A stretch of DNA of 6,145 nt from positions 4,950 to 11,094 of the forward strand of contig PLEU01000017.1 of NCBI GenBank assembly GCA_003136515.1, in the 5' to 3' direction. This DNA comes from Spartobacteria bacterium (lineage in GTDB: Bacteria > Verrucomicrobiota > Verrucomicrobiae > Chthoniobacterales > UBA6821). The translations under genes and the position numbers were made by a program. Of the stretch, positions 1 through 6,055 are shown piece by piece (within the stretch, counting starts at the first letter, position 1; each line of letters starts with the position of its first letter). The notes under the pieces are model-generated. The model worked only from the letters and a program-made list of their open reading frames with translations, did not search any database and had not been told where the DNA came from.

Positions 1-348
1 GTGCTGCTGATCATATTCATGATCACCACCCCGCTAATGGAGAACAGCATGGATCTGATCGTTCCTAGCAGTGCCACGGCAAATACTGCAGTGAACCCCT
101 CCCAGGTTCAGACCATTTCCATCGATCGGAACGATGTGATGAAGCTCAACAATGAGGTGGTCACCGAAAGCGATCTCTCAGATCGCCTGACCCAGTTAAA
201 GAACGGGCAACCGAACCTCGCCGTTGTTGTCCGTCCCCATCGGGAACTTCCGGTTCAGGATTTCGTCCGCGTGATGGATTTGCTTCACAAGGCAGGCATC
301 ACCAAAGTCGGCGTCATGACCCGGCCCGTGGATCAAGGCGGTCAGTAA
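1..348 (+). CDS. ExbD/TolR-family biopolymer transport protein (5' partial)
   Basis: This is the C-terminal 115 residues of an ExbD/TolR inner-membrane protein, which with ExbB/TolQ forms a proton-driven motor that powers a TonB or TolA partner. The visible part opens inside the single membrane helix (VLLIIFMITTP). It continues with the PLMENSMDLIVPSS stretch, which leads into the periplasmic domain in this family, and ends with a typical ExbD C-terminus (AVVVRPHRELPVQDFVRVMD, then AGITKVGVMT). The GTG at base 1 is very probably an internal Val codon, not a start. Family members carry about 20-25 more residues, including the proton-binding Asp at the start of the helix, and those would lie off the left edge. 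The stop is TAA at 346-348. The TonB-like gene begins 6 bases later, so the two are surely co-transcribed. ExbD and TolR cannot be told apart from this fragment. Confidence 0.9.
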   Translation: MLLIIFMITTPLMENSMDLIVPSSATANTAVNPSQVQTISIDRNDVMKLNNEVVTESDLSDRLTQLKNGQPNLAVVVRPHRELPVQDFVRVMDLLHKAGITKVGVMTRPVDQGGQ

Positions 349-354
349 GCCGCC

Positions 355-1590
355 ATGAAATCTTCCGAACCCCGCTTCCGTCGGGCGCTCATCGTCGTTG
401 CCATCATTCACATCCTCTTGATAGGAGGGCTTCTCTGGTTCTTCACCCGCCCGGTCACAAAGCCTGCCGGACAACTCACATGGATGGACACAGGCTCATT
501 TTCTGATTCTCAGGCAACAACAGCGGCGGTTCAACCGACACAAACACCGGAACCCAAAGAACAACCAACGCCGGAGCAAACACCTGCACCCACTCCTCCA
601 GCGGTGGAGACTCCTATTCCGGAGCCCATATCCACCCCCCAGCAACCAGAATTTCAACCGACACAAACACCGCTGCCTCCCTCAGAGATCCCGCTCAATA
701 CGCCAACTCCAACCCCCACCCCTTCCGCTACTGTAACTCCTGTTGCCTTACCAACATCTACCCCCAACCCCACACCAAAACCCACTCCCAAGCCCACTCC
801 CAGACACACGCCAAAACCCAAAAAGAAACCAACTCCCAAGCCTACTCCTAGGCCCACTCCAAAACGGACGCCAACGCCTGAGCCCACTCCGACTCCAGAA
901 GAAGAAGTAACGCCCACCCCGACTCCAAACGAAACCCCACTACCAACTCCCAGGGCCATCCCCAAAGCTTCTCCAAGTCGTTCCCACAAATCTGATGAGG
1001 AAAATCATCCTAAGCCGCATAACAAGCCCTCGCCTCGAACAACGCCAAAGGCCACTCCAAAAGTCACACCCAAGGATACAGACGATGATGACCAAGAGGC
1101 GACATCTCATAAATCAGATGAGGAGGAGAACGCTTCCACCGACACCAAGAAGAAATCCGAAACGCATCACAAATCCAACTCAGGTGACAATGGCAACTCA
1201 GGGAATGACACGGCTAAAGCGGCGTTTCTCGCGACCAAAGGTGGCGGGAGCGGATCTGGTGGCGCAGGTGGCAATGGAGCCGACCCCGACACTATCAATG
1301 CCTATCAGAGCCTGATTCACGATCGATTATTCAGCGAATGGGACAACCCCGTTGCCCTAATTTCTCCAGAGCATCAGAGCGGGTTTAGTGCCACCCTCAG
1401 GATCACGATTCAACGCGATGGGACAATCAGCGATTTCTCCCTCGCCCACCCGAGTGGGAATCCCATCATGGATCGCTCTGTCCTTGATGCCGCCGCAAAG
1501 GTCATCAAGATCGCACCCGTCCCATCAGGAATGGGCACAAGTAAAGGGTACACCGTCACCATCAACTTCGATCTGGGTGGAGGGAATTAG
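355..1590 (+). CDS. TonB/TolA-family energy transducer with very long Pro/Thr-rich linker
   Basis: The 411-residue protein has the layout of a TonB or TolA transducer, which carries inner-membrane motor energy across the periplasm. A short basic N-terminus (MKSSEPRFRR) precedes one membrane helix at about residues 11-30. A Pro/Thr-rich linker spans about 59-240, with a Lys/Arg-rich KPTP/RPTP core at 140-171. A charged, His- and Asp/Glu-rich segment follows (209-285), then a Gly-rich hinge (296-308). The C-terminal domain (about 311-411) shows the family pattern: an amphipathic start (INAYQSLIHDRLFSEWDNP), a beta strand (SATLRITIQRDGTISDF), the HPSGNPIMDRSVLDAA helix, then APVP and the last strand YTVTINFDL. 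The Trp-x-x-Pro and SGNPxMDxSVLxAA patterns resemble TolA as much as TonB. No tolB or pal follows, so the choice is left open. At 411 residues it is longer than E. coli TonB (239), mostly through the linker. Confidence 0.85.
   Translation: MKSSEPRFRRALIVVAIIHILLIGGLLWFFTRPVTKPAGQLTWMDTGSFSDSQATTAAVQPTQTPEPKEQPTPEQTPAPTPPAVETPIPEPISTPQQPEFQPTQTPLPPSEIPLNTPTPTPTPSATVTPVALPTSTPNPTPKPTPKPTPRHTPKPKKKPTPKPTPRPTPKRTPTPEPTPTPEEEVTPTPTPNETPLPTPRAIPKASPSRSHKSDEENHPKPHNKPSPRTTPKATPKVTPKDTDDDDQEATSHKSDEEENASTDTKKKSETHHKSNSGDNGNSGNDTAKAAFLATKGGGSGSGGAGGNGADPDTINAYQSLIHDRLFSEWDNPVALISPEHQSGFSATLRITIQRDGTISDFSLAHPSGNPIMDRSVLDAAAKVIKIAPVPSGMGTSKGYTVTINFDLGGGN
530..672 (+). repeat. 20-bp exact direct repeat in the TonB linker
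   Basis: The same 20 bases occur at 530-549 and 653-672, 123 bases (41 codons) apart and in the same reading frame. Both copies encode a Gln-Pro-Thr-Gln-Thr-Pro hexapeptide (residues 60-65 and 101-106). Exact nucleotide identity, where synonymous codons would do, suggests a fairly recent internal duplication within the linker. The sequence diverges straight after each copy. Confidence 0.75.
700..954 (+). repeat. Degenerate Thr-Pro repeat tract (low complexity)
   Basis: This stretch encodes residues 116-200 of the TonB-like protein, almost entirely Thr-Pro and Lys/Arg-Pro-Thr-Pro units. At DNA level it is a C- and A-rich run of ACTCC/ACGCC-type units with variable spacers, so it is a degenerate repeat without a fixed period. 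Such tracts tend to change length by slippage. The complementary strand stays open as a Gly/Val repeat frame, which is a by-product of the composition. Confidence 0.7.
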
Positions 1591-1609
1591 TAAACTTATT
1601 CTCTTTTCC

Positions 1610-2035
1610 ATGGAAACCCCCGGCCCCTACTCCAGAGCTCTCGGAATGATAGTGCACATTGCCGATGGTATAGGCGTGGCGATTCTGGTTGCGGGGCTTT
1701 TCTTCGCGGTCTTTCTATCTTTGCGAACATGGACGAGATCTGGAAATGGTCAGCTGGCCTATACTGTCCTTCGCCGCACGCTGGGCGGGGCGATCCTTGC
1801 GGGACTGGAGGTTCTGGTGGCTGGTGACCTGATACGAACCGTAGCAGTCGATCCCACGATGAGGAACGTGATCATCCTAGGCTTCATTGTGCTGATCCGA
1901 ACCTTCCTTTCCTTCTCCCTCGAGATCGAGATCGAGGGAACCCTGCCATGGAAACGCGCGCTGACGCGGACAGGCGCCTCAGTCCTTGCCGATACGGTAC
2001 AACAATCCTCTTCCGATCAGCCCAGATCACTCTAA
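1610..2035 (+). CDS. DUF1622 family small membrane protein
   Basis: This 141-residue integral membrane protein shows the conserved features of the DUF1622 family, whose function is unknown. Three hydrophobic segments can be seen, at about 18-38, 59-77 and 86-104. The family signatures are clear: GLEVLVAGDLIRTVAVDPT at about 65-83, and IRTFLSFSLEIEIEG followed by PW at about 96-114. The last 27 residues are polar and look dispensable. The start at 1610 lies 19 bases after the tonB-like stop. The reading frame is open back to 1388, but that part overlaps the TonB C-terminal domain in another frame and looks like a shadow. The next Met is residue 13, still ahead of the first helix. No clear ribosome-binding site is visible. 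It probably shares a transcript with its neighbours, but nothing in the sequence links it to either function. Confidence 0.85.
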   Translation: METPGPYSRALGMIVHIADGIGVAILVAGLFFAVFLSLRTWTRSGNGQLAYTVLRRTLGGAILAGLEVLVAGDLIRTVAVDPTMRNVIILGFIVLIRTFLSFSLEIEIEGTLPWKRALTRTGASVLADTVQQSSSDQPRSL

Positions 2036-2073
2036 TATTGCGCCGATGTGCCCTTGCAGCGAGTATTCATGTG

Positions 2074-3180
2074 ATGTCCACGATGACTCCCACTTTTGAT
2101 CGGACGACTGATCGCATTACCGACCGGGTGATCGAGGGGGAGAGGATCACTCCCGAGGAGGCCCTGGAACTCTATCATCTGCCGCTGGAGGAACTCGGAG
2201 CCCTAGCCGACTATCGCCGCAGATTGGCCAAGACCGGTGCCTTTGACGGTAAAGGAAATGAGATTGTCACCTACATCATCGACCGGAACATTAACTATAC
2301 GAACATCTGCAATGTTTATTGCAAGTTCTGCGCCTTTTACCGGACGGAAAAGGATGCTGAAAGCTATGTGATCACGCATGAAGAAATCGACCGGAAACTG
2401 GATGAATTGACCTCCGCGGGAGGCATTCAGATTCTGATGCAAGGGGGTCATCACCCGAGCCTCACCATCGACTGGTACACCGATCTGCTCTCCCACATCA
2501 GGGAAAAATATCCGCATGTCAACATCCACGGCTTCAGCCCTCCTGAGTTTAATCACTTTGCCGAGGTTTTCAAGATGCCGCTCGAAGAGGTGATCCGCCG
2601 TTTCAAAGAGGCTGGGCTCGGCTCCATCCCCGGAGGCGGTGGCGAGATACTCGTCGATCGCGTACGCAACCGCATCGCTCCACTCAAGGCAAATAGCGAT
2701 CAGTGGCTCAAGGTCATGGAGATTGCCCACGGCATGGGATTAAGCTCCAGCGCCACGATGATGTTCGGTCATGTCGAGACAGTCGAGGAACGCATCGAGC
2801 ACCTCTTCCGTCTGCGACGCCAGCAGGATGAGACAGGAGGCTTCACTGCCTTCATCTGCTGGACTTTCCAGTCTGAGAATACCAAACTCCGCGCTGAGCC
2901 GGTCGGCTCCGCAGAGTATCTGCGGATGCAGGCCCTCTCTCGCATCTTCCTCGACAACATTCCAAACGTGCAGAGCTCTTGGGTAACGCAGGGACCGAAG
3001 ATCGGTCAAGTGGCACTCCGTTACGGGGCCAATGACTTCGGCAGCGTGATGATGGAGGAGAATGTCGTGAGCAAGGCGGGCACCAGCTTCCGACTCGAAG
3101 CACAGGAGATAGAAACGCTCATCCGGGAGGCGGGCTACACGCCCTGCCGTCGTAACAACTGGTATGAGTTGGTGGACTGA
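2074..3180 (+). CDS. mqnC: Cyclic dehypoxanthinyl futalosine synthase (radical SAM)
   Basis: MqnC cyclises dehypoxanthine futalosine in the futalosine pathway of menaquinone synthesis, in the cytoplasm. From the chosen ATG the protein has 368 residues, close to the family's usual length. The radical SAM iron-sulfur motif CxxxCxxC is at C79, C83 and C86 (CNVYCKFCAFYR), just after YIIDRNINYTNIC. Further family signatures are IQILMQGGHHPSL (118-130), HGFSPPEF (152-159), GLGSIPGGGGEILVDRVRN (181-199), ATMMFGHVET (227-236) and GANDFGSVMMEENVVSKAG (318-336). The frame is open from 1948, but that part overlaps the DUF1622 gene and lacks similarity to the family. GTG at 2071 and ATG at 2083 are alternative starts. 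No other menaquinone gene lies in this window, so the pathway genes are not all clustered here. The end overlaps the next gene's first possible start by 17 bases. Confidence 0.95.
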   Translation: MSTMTPTFDRTTDRITDRVIEGERITPEEALELYHLPLEELGALADYRRRLAKTGAFDGKGNEIVTYIIDRNINYTNICNVYCKFCAFYRTEKDAESYVITHEEIDRKLDELTSAGGIQILMQGGHHPSLTIDWYTDLLSHIREKYPHVNIHGFSPPEFNHFAEVFKMPLEEVIRRFKEAGLGSIPGGGGEILVDRVRNRIAPLKANSDQWLKVMEIAHGMGLSSSATMMFGHVETVEERIEHLFRLRRQQDETGGFTAFICWTFQSENTKLRAEPVGSAEYLRMQALSRIFLDNIPNVQSSWVTQGPKIGQVALRYGANDFGSVMMEENVVSKAGTSFRLEAQEIETLIREAGYTPCRRNNWYELVD

Positions 3181-4138
3181 TTCCGCCGTTTTGAAAATTC
3201 AGATCCTGTTGCTGCTTGCCGCATCCGTTTTTGCACAAGCAGACTCCCGCTTCATTGTTGATGATGACGCCTATGAGAAGGAGTCGGGAAAGCAGACTGA
3301 TCGACTGCTCAAGGAGGGTAAGCTCGTCGATTATTCCTGGCTCGCTAGGCACGTTCCACTTGTACGGCTTGGGCTGGAGGTTCCACCCACCTCAACAAAT
3401 CCGCTTACCCCTCCCGATCTCGCTGACAAACTTCGACACAGCACTGTGGCCGTCGGCCTCCGCTATGAGGATCCCCATAGGAAAAAATGGGACTACATGA
3501 TCGCCGCCACCGCTTTCGCCGTGGCCCCGGAGATACTCTCCACCTCTCTCCACGTCATGACCATTGATACCGAGATGATGCACGAGGCTCAAGCTGTCGC
3601 CATTACGGAAGATGGGAAGGTTTTCCCGATTACGGAGATCGTGGCATCCAGTGAACGCGCCGACACTTGTCTAGTCAGGGCTCCCGGACTGTCGCTCCCT
3701 CCACTCCCCATGCGCGGCGGTGTGCGTCCGGGCGAACCGGTCTGGTGTATGAGCCATCCCGATGGCTTCACCTACATGTTCACCTCGGGTCAGGTCGCAC
3801 GGATCAGCAAAGATCGTGAGGACAGCAAGCATGAACCGGCCCTTCATGTCGAGGTGACCGCAGAGTATTGCCCTGGCTCCAGCGGTGGTGCCGTGACCGA
3901 TGCGGCGGGCAATGTCGTTGCACAGGTCTCGAGTATCAACAACTATGATGGCTTCACCTCCAGCGACGGGAAGACCGTCAACGGAATCGTCTCCGCTCGT
4001 ACCTGCACGGCGGCGGAGGAAATGCTGGCTCTGACAGCCGCCGGAGAGAATGAGCCGGTGCCACTTCCAGTTCCTCCTTCCCGTCCGAAACACCGTTCGC
4101 CTAAACCCCAGTCTTCACCTCACCCTGCAACGCAGTAA
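3164..4138 (+). CDS. Exported trypsin-like serine protease
   Basis: The 324-residue protein looks like a trypsin-fold (S1-type) peptidase. A likely catalytic triad is His130 (in TAFAVAPEILSTSLHV, matching the usual GTGF...T..HV motif), Asp167 (in ERADTCLVRA, matching D.ALL.) and Ser240 (in CPGSSGGAVTD, matching G.SGGP, followed by GNVVAQVSS). A hydrophobic stretch ILLLLAASVFA with a fitting cleavage site after A24 marks a signal peptide, so it probably acts outside the cytoplasm. Residues 25-90 are an unassigned N-terminal region, and the last 30 or so are Pro/Lys-rich (PVPLPVPPSRPKHRSPKP). No PDZ domain is present, unlike DegP/HtrA. The ATG at 3164 overlaps mqnC by 17 bases and puts nine residues with two Trp and an Asp ahead of the signal core. 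A TTG at 3191 would give a cleaner signal peptide (M-K-I-Q-I-L...). Its substrate is unknown. Confidence 0.8.
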   Translation: MSWWTDSAVLKIQILLLLAASVFAQADSRFIVDDDAYEKESGKQTDRLLKEGKLVDYSWLARHVPLVRLGLEVPPTSTNPLTPPDLADKLRHSTVAVGLRYEDPHRKKWDYMIAATAFAVAPEILSTSLHVMTIDTEMMHEAQAVAITEDGKVFPITEIVASSERADTCLVRAPGLSLPPLPMRGGVRPGEPVWCMSHPDGFTYMFTSGQVARISKDREDSKHEPALHVEVTAEYCPGSSGGAVTDAAGNVVAQVSSINNYDGFTSSDGKTVNGIVSARTCTAAEEMLALTAAGENEPVPLPVPPSRPKHRSPKPQSSPHPATQ

Positions 4139-4244
4139 TTCTCTGCAAGATTCTTCATCATCCTTCACCTTCCGGCTTTCAGCTTTCCTTTTTCACAACT
4201 TTCCTGTTGCCAAGGTCTCCCCACTCTGTAATTGTCCACGCCCC

Positions 4245-4460
4245 ATGCCAAAAGCCATCGCCCGCAGCAAAACCAAGAAATCCGTGGCCAAGCGTTTCAA
4301 GCTTACCGCCACGGGCAAGGTCATTCGGTCGAAGGCCGGTCGGCGCCATTTGCTGGAGTGCAAGAGCTCCAAGAGTAAGCGTAAACTCGGCAAACAGGTC
4401 GTTGTCCATGACTCCGACGTAAGCCGCGTGAAGCTGAACCTACCCTTTGGTCTCAAATAG
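4245..4460 (+). CDS. rpmI: 50S ribosomal protein L35
   Basis: L35 is a small basic protein of the large ribosomal subunit. The 71-residue sequence has the typical opening MPKAIARSKTKKSVAKRFKLTATGK, split by TGKV at about 23-26, then IRSKAGRRHLLECKSSKSKRKLG. Length and charge match the family, whose members are about 60-70 residues. The start at 4245 fits the conserved MPK N-terminus. The frame is open further upstream (from 4050), but that part overlaps the protease gene and is not L35-like. In many bacteria infC sits directly before rpmI. Here the 106-base gap upstream (4139-4244) follows the protease gene and is pyrimidine-rich, with no clear ribosome-binding site or convincing promoter. 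rplT follows after 144 bases. Confidence 0.95.
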   Translation: MPKAIARSKTKKSVAKRFKLTATGKVIRSKAGRRHLLECKSSKSKRKLGKQVVVHDSDVSRVKLNLPFGLK

Positions 4461-4604
4461 ACCGTTCCTAGACATTCATACCATACGATCCGAGGATCTG
4501 GCCGGGAGTTTCCCGTGTCTGCCCGGGCGGGTGAGATCCCGGATCGAATAAAACAAACAGCCTGCCCGAAGAGGCCCGTCGTGTCACAGCGGCGGGAATG
4601 ACAG
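4461..4604 (+). promoter_or_regulatory. Structured rpmI-rplT intergenic RNA, candidate L20 control element
   Basis: This 144-base gap contains strong complementarity. Bases 4486-4492 and 4494-4499 pair perfectly with 4540-4546 and 4534-4539, giving a 13-bp stem with one bulged A at 4493. Inside it, 4503-4507 pairs with 4511-4515, and GCCCGGGC at 4521-4528 is self-complementary. CGGGC at 4524-4528 could instead pair with GCCCG at 4564-4568 outside the main stem, which would make a pseudoknot. The main stem is followed by an A-rich run (AATAAAACAAACA), not a U-run, so it is not a standard terminator. L20 is known to repress its own operon in E. coli and Bacillus by binding RNA that mimics 23S rRNA. 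That this element does the same is inference from position and pairing. Confidence 0.5.
4575..4596 (+). promoter_or_regulatory. Hairpin just before the rplT start
   Basis: Bases 4575-4581 (CCCGTCG) pair with 4590-4596 (CGGCGGG) through seven pairs, one of them G-U, around an 8-base loop. The 3' arm ends 8 bases before the rplT ATG, so it covers the GGCGGGA stretch, the only purine-rich candidate for ribosome binding here. It could limit rplT initiation. Pairing is visible in the sequence; a regulatory role is inference. Confidence 0.4.
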
Positions 4605-4994
4605 ATGCCAAGAGCCACCAATTCCCCCGCAAGCCGCGCCCGTCGCAAACGGGTCATCGAAGAGGCAAGCGGATACCGCGGCCGCCGCTCCAAACTTTTC
4701 CGTTACGCCAAGGACGCCCGGATGAAGGCCAAGTACTGGGCCTACCGTGACCGCAAAACGCGCAAACGCAACGTTCGCTCCCTCTGGATCACTCGACTCA
4801 ATGCAGCCGTACGTGCCCAGGGTCTGAATTACAACCGCTTTATCGAAGGACTCAAGGCAGCCAACATCCTGCTCGATCGCAAGGTTCTCTCGGACATTGC
4901 CATTCAGGATGAAAGTACCTTCACCCAGATCGTCACCAAGGCCAAGGCCGCCCTCGAGGCGAAGTCACAGGCTCGCGTGGCTCTGGCTGCCTAA
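4605..4994 (+). CDS. rplT: 50S ribosomal protein L20
   Basis: L20 binds 23S rRNA directly, is needed early in large-subunit assembly, and in studied bacteria also represses its own operon. The 129-residue protein begins [21 protein letters not shown] and continues with the family hallmark [16 protein letters not shown] (23-38), then YAYRDRK-like [24 protein letters not shown] (45-68) and [27 protein letters not shown] (73-99). The length is slightly above the usual 117-120 because of a basic, Ala-rich C-terminal tail. The start is fixed by the conserved MPR opening. Upstream is the structured 144-base gap, and pheS follows after 31 bases. The very basic N-terminal half is as expected for an RNA-binding extension. 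Confidence 0.96.
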   Translation: MPRATNSPASRARRKRVIEEASGYRGRRSKLFRYAKDARMKAKYWAYRDRKTRKRNVRSLWITRLNAAVRAQGLNYNRFIEGLKAANILLDRKVLSDIAIQDESTFTQIVTKAKAALEAKSQARVALAA

Positions 4995-5010
4995 TAACGT
5001 ACAAAGCCCG

Positions 5011-5025
5011 ATCCCGGGATTTCCC
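5011..5025 (+). promoter_or_regulatory. Palindrome and small inverted repeat before pheS
   Basis: ATCCCGGGAT at 5011-5020 is a perfect 10-base palindrome, and CCGGGATTTCCC at 5014-5025 contains a GGG/CCC inverted repeat ending at the base before the pheS ATG. The latter closely resembles CCGGGAGTTTCCC at 4502-4514 in the rplT leader, differing by one inserted G. It overlaps the only weak ribosome-binding candidate (GGGAT). Its function is unknown and chance is possible. Confidence 0.25.
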
Positions 5026-6042
5026 ATGGAAACCGAGATCGAATCACTCCGGATTGAGGCGCTCTCCGTGATAGCGGAAGCGTCCGATGCCGCCGCTCTC
5101 AAAGAAGCCCGCGTCCGCTTCCTAGGAAAAGCCGGTTCCATTTCCCTCCTAAGTGAGGGAATGAGGACCCTCTCCAAGGAAGAACGCCCCGTCATCGGGC
5201 AGCTTCTGAACGGACTGCGCAGCGCCGTTTCAGCGGCACTCGATGAGAGGGAATCCGCTATGTCCGCGCTGGCTGATGCGGAGGTCTTCTCCGCCACCGA
5301 CACCACCCTTCCGGGCACAGCGCCCCTATCCGGCTCCCTCCATCCACTCACCCTCTTGGTTGACCGTGCCGTTCAGATTTTCCGTAGACTCGGCTTTGCC
5401 ATCGCTGATGGTCCCGACATCGAGACCGAGTGGAATTGCTTCGATGCCCTGAACACTCCCGCGGATCATCCGGCTCGCAAAGAGCAGGATACTTTCTATC
5501 TTCCCGACGGGCATTTACTCCGCACCCATACTTCCTCCATTCAGATCAGGACGATGGTGCAGCAGTCACCGCCCATCCGTATCATCGCCCCCGGTGCTGC
5601 CTACCGACGTGATGAAGTCGACGCAACCCATCTCGCCCAGTTCACCCAGATGGAGGGGCTCTATGTCGCTCCCAGTGTCAGTCTGGCCGATCTCAAAGGT
5701 ACTATCGAATTTTTCTTCCGCGAGCTTTTTGGCCCTGGTACTGAAATCCGTTTCCGTCCCCATTTCTTTCCTTTCACTGAGCCGAGCTATGAAATTGATA
5801 TCCGCACCGCGGCACTGGGCGGTAAGTGGATGGAGTTGGCCGGTTGCGGGATGGTCGATCCTGCTGTGTTTGCCGAGGTGAACAAGGCAAGAGGGGACGA
5901 TGCCTATAATCCTGAGAAAATCAGCGGCTTTGCCTTTGGATTCGGACTCGACCGTCTGGCCATGAACCTCACTGGCATTTCCGACATCCGGATGCTGACG
6001 GAGAATGACCTCCGTTTCCTTTCGCGATTCAACTCACTTTAG
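5026..6042 (+). CDS. pheS: Phenylalanyl-tRNA synthetase alpha subunit
   Basis: PheS is the catalytic subunit of the cytoplasmic alpha2beta2 enzyme that charges tRNA-Phe. The 338-residue length is normal for the family. Residues 1-90 form the expected helical N-terminal arm (with RVRFLGKAGSISLL at 29-42). The class II core begins with HPLTLLVDRAVQIFRRLGF (106-124) and GPDIETEWNCFDALNTPADHPAR (129-151). It also shows DTFYL (155-159), LLRTHTSSIQIR (164-175), the motif 2 region YRRDEVDATH then FTQMEG (206-211), and motif 3 GFAFGFGLDRLAM (301-313) with Arg310. Ala303 occupies the position equivalent to E. coli Ala294, which sets pocket size. GAAYRRDE replaces the commoner GRVYRRDE, a mild variation. 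The ATG at 5026 gives the family N-terminus; the frame upstream to 4897 overlaps rplT. The gap to pheT is 13 bases. Confidence 0.96.
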   Translation: METEIESLRIEALSVIAEASDAAALKEARVRFLGKAGSISLLSEGMRTLSKEERPVIGQLLNGLRSAVSAALDERESAMSALADAEVFSATDTTLPGTAPLSGSLHPLTLLVDRAVQIFRRLGFAIADGPDIETEWNCFDALNTPADHPARKEQDTFYLPDGHLLRTHTSSIQIRTMVQQSPPIRIIAPGAAYRRDEVDATHLAQFTQMEGLYVAPSVSLADLKGTIEFFFRELFGPGTEIRFRPHFFPFTEPSYEIDIRTAALGGKWMELAGCGMVDPAVFAEVNKARGDDAYNPEKISGFAFGFGLDRLAMNLTGISDIRMLTENDLRFLSRFNSL

Positions 6043-6055
6043 CACGACCTGGCCC

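Noticed and set aside
1..3. GTG at base 1 as a true start of the ExbD gene
   Set aside because: The residues that follow are the middle of the conserved ExbD membrane helix, so the gene must begin upstream of the window.
654..989. 111-residue open frame on the - strand rich in Gly-Val repeats
   Set aside because: It is the mirror of the Thr-Pro repeat tract. The composition of the linker keeps the opposite strand open, and there is no domain.
995..1315. 106-residue basic open frame on the + strand inside the TonB-like gene
   Set aside because: It is a frame shadow of the Lys/Asp/Glu- and Pro-rich coding sequence with no recognisable motif.
1605..1619. Shared start context TTCC(C)ATGGAAACC at the DUF1622 and pheS genes
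   Set aside because: The match is short, and both proteins simply begin Met-Glu-Thr. Two cases do not support a shared element.
1916..1939. 8-bp perfect inverted repeat with an 8-base spacer (TCCCTCGA / TCGAGGGA)
   Set aside because: It falls in the codons for the conserved SLEIEIEG motif of the DUF1622 protein, so coding constraint and repeated GAGATC codons explain it.
2203..2730. 175-residue open frame on the - strand inside mqnC
   Set aside because: It lies wholly within a well-conserved gene, and its translation shows no family features.
4125..4146. Small hairpins (CTGC/GCAG) at the protease stop codon as a terminator
   Set aside because: The stems are only four pairs and no U-run follows.
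4207..4232. Possible sigma-70 promoter before rpmI (TTGCCA and TGTAAT)
   Set aside because: The spacing is only 14 bases, and no better-spaced -35 box is visible. A start there would leave a leader of only about five bases, so the case is too weak to annotate.
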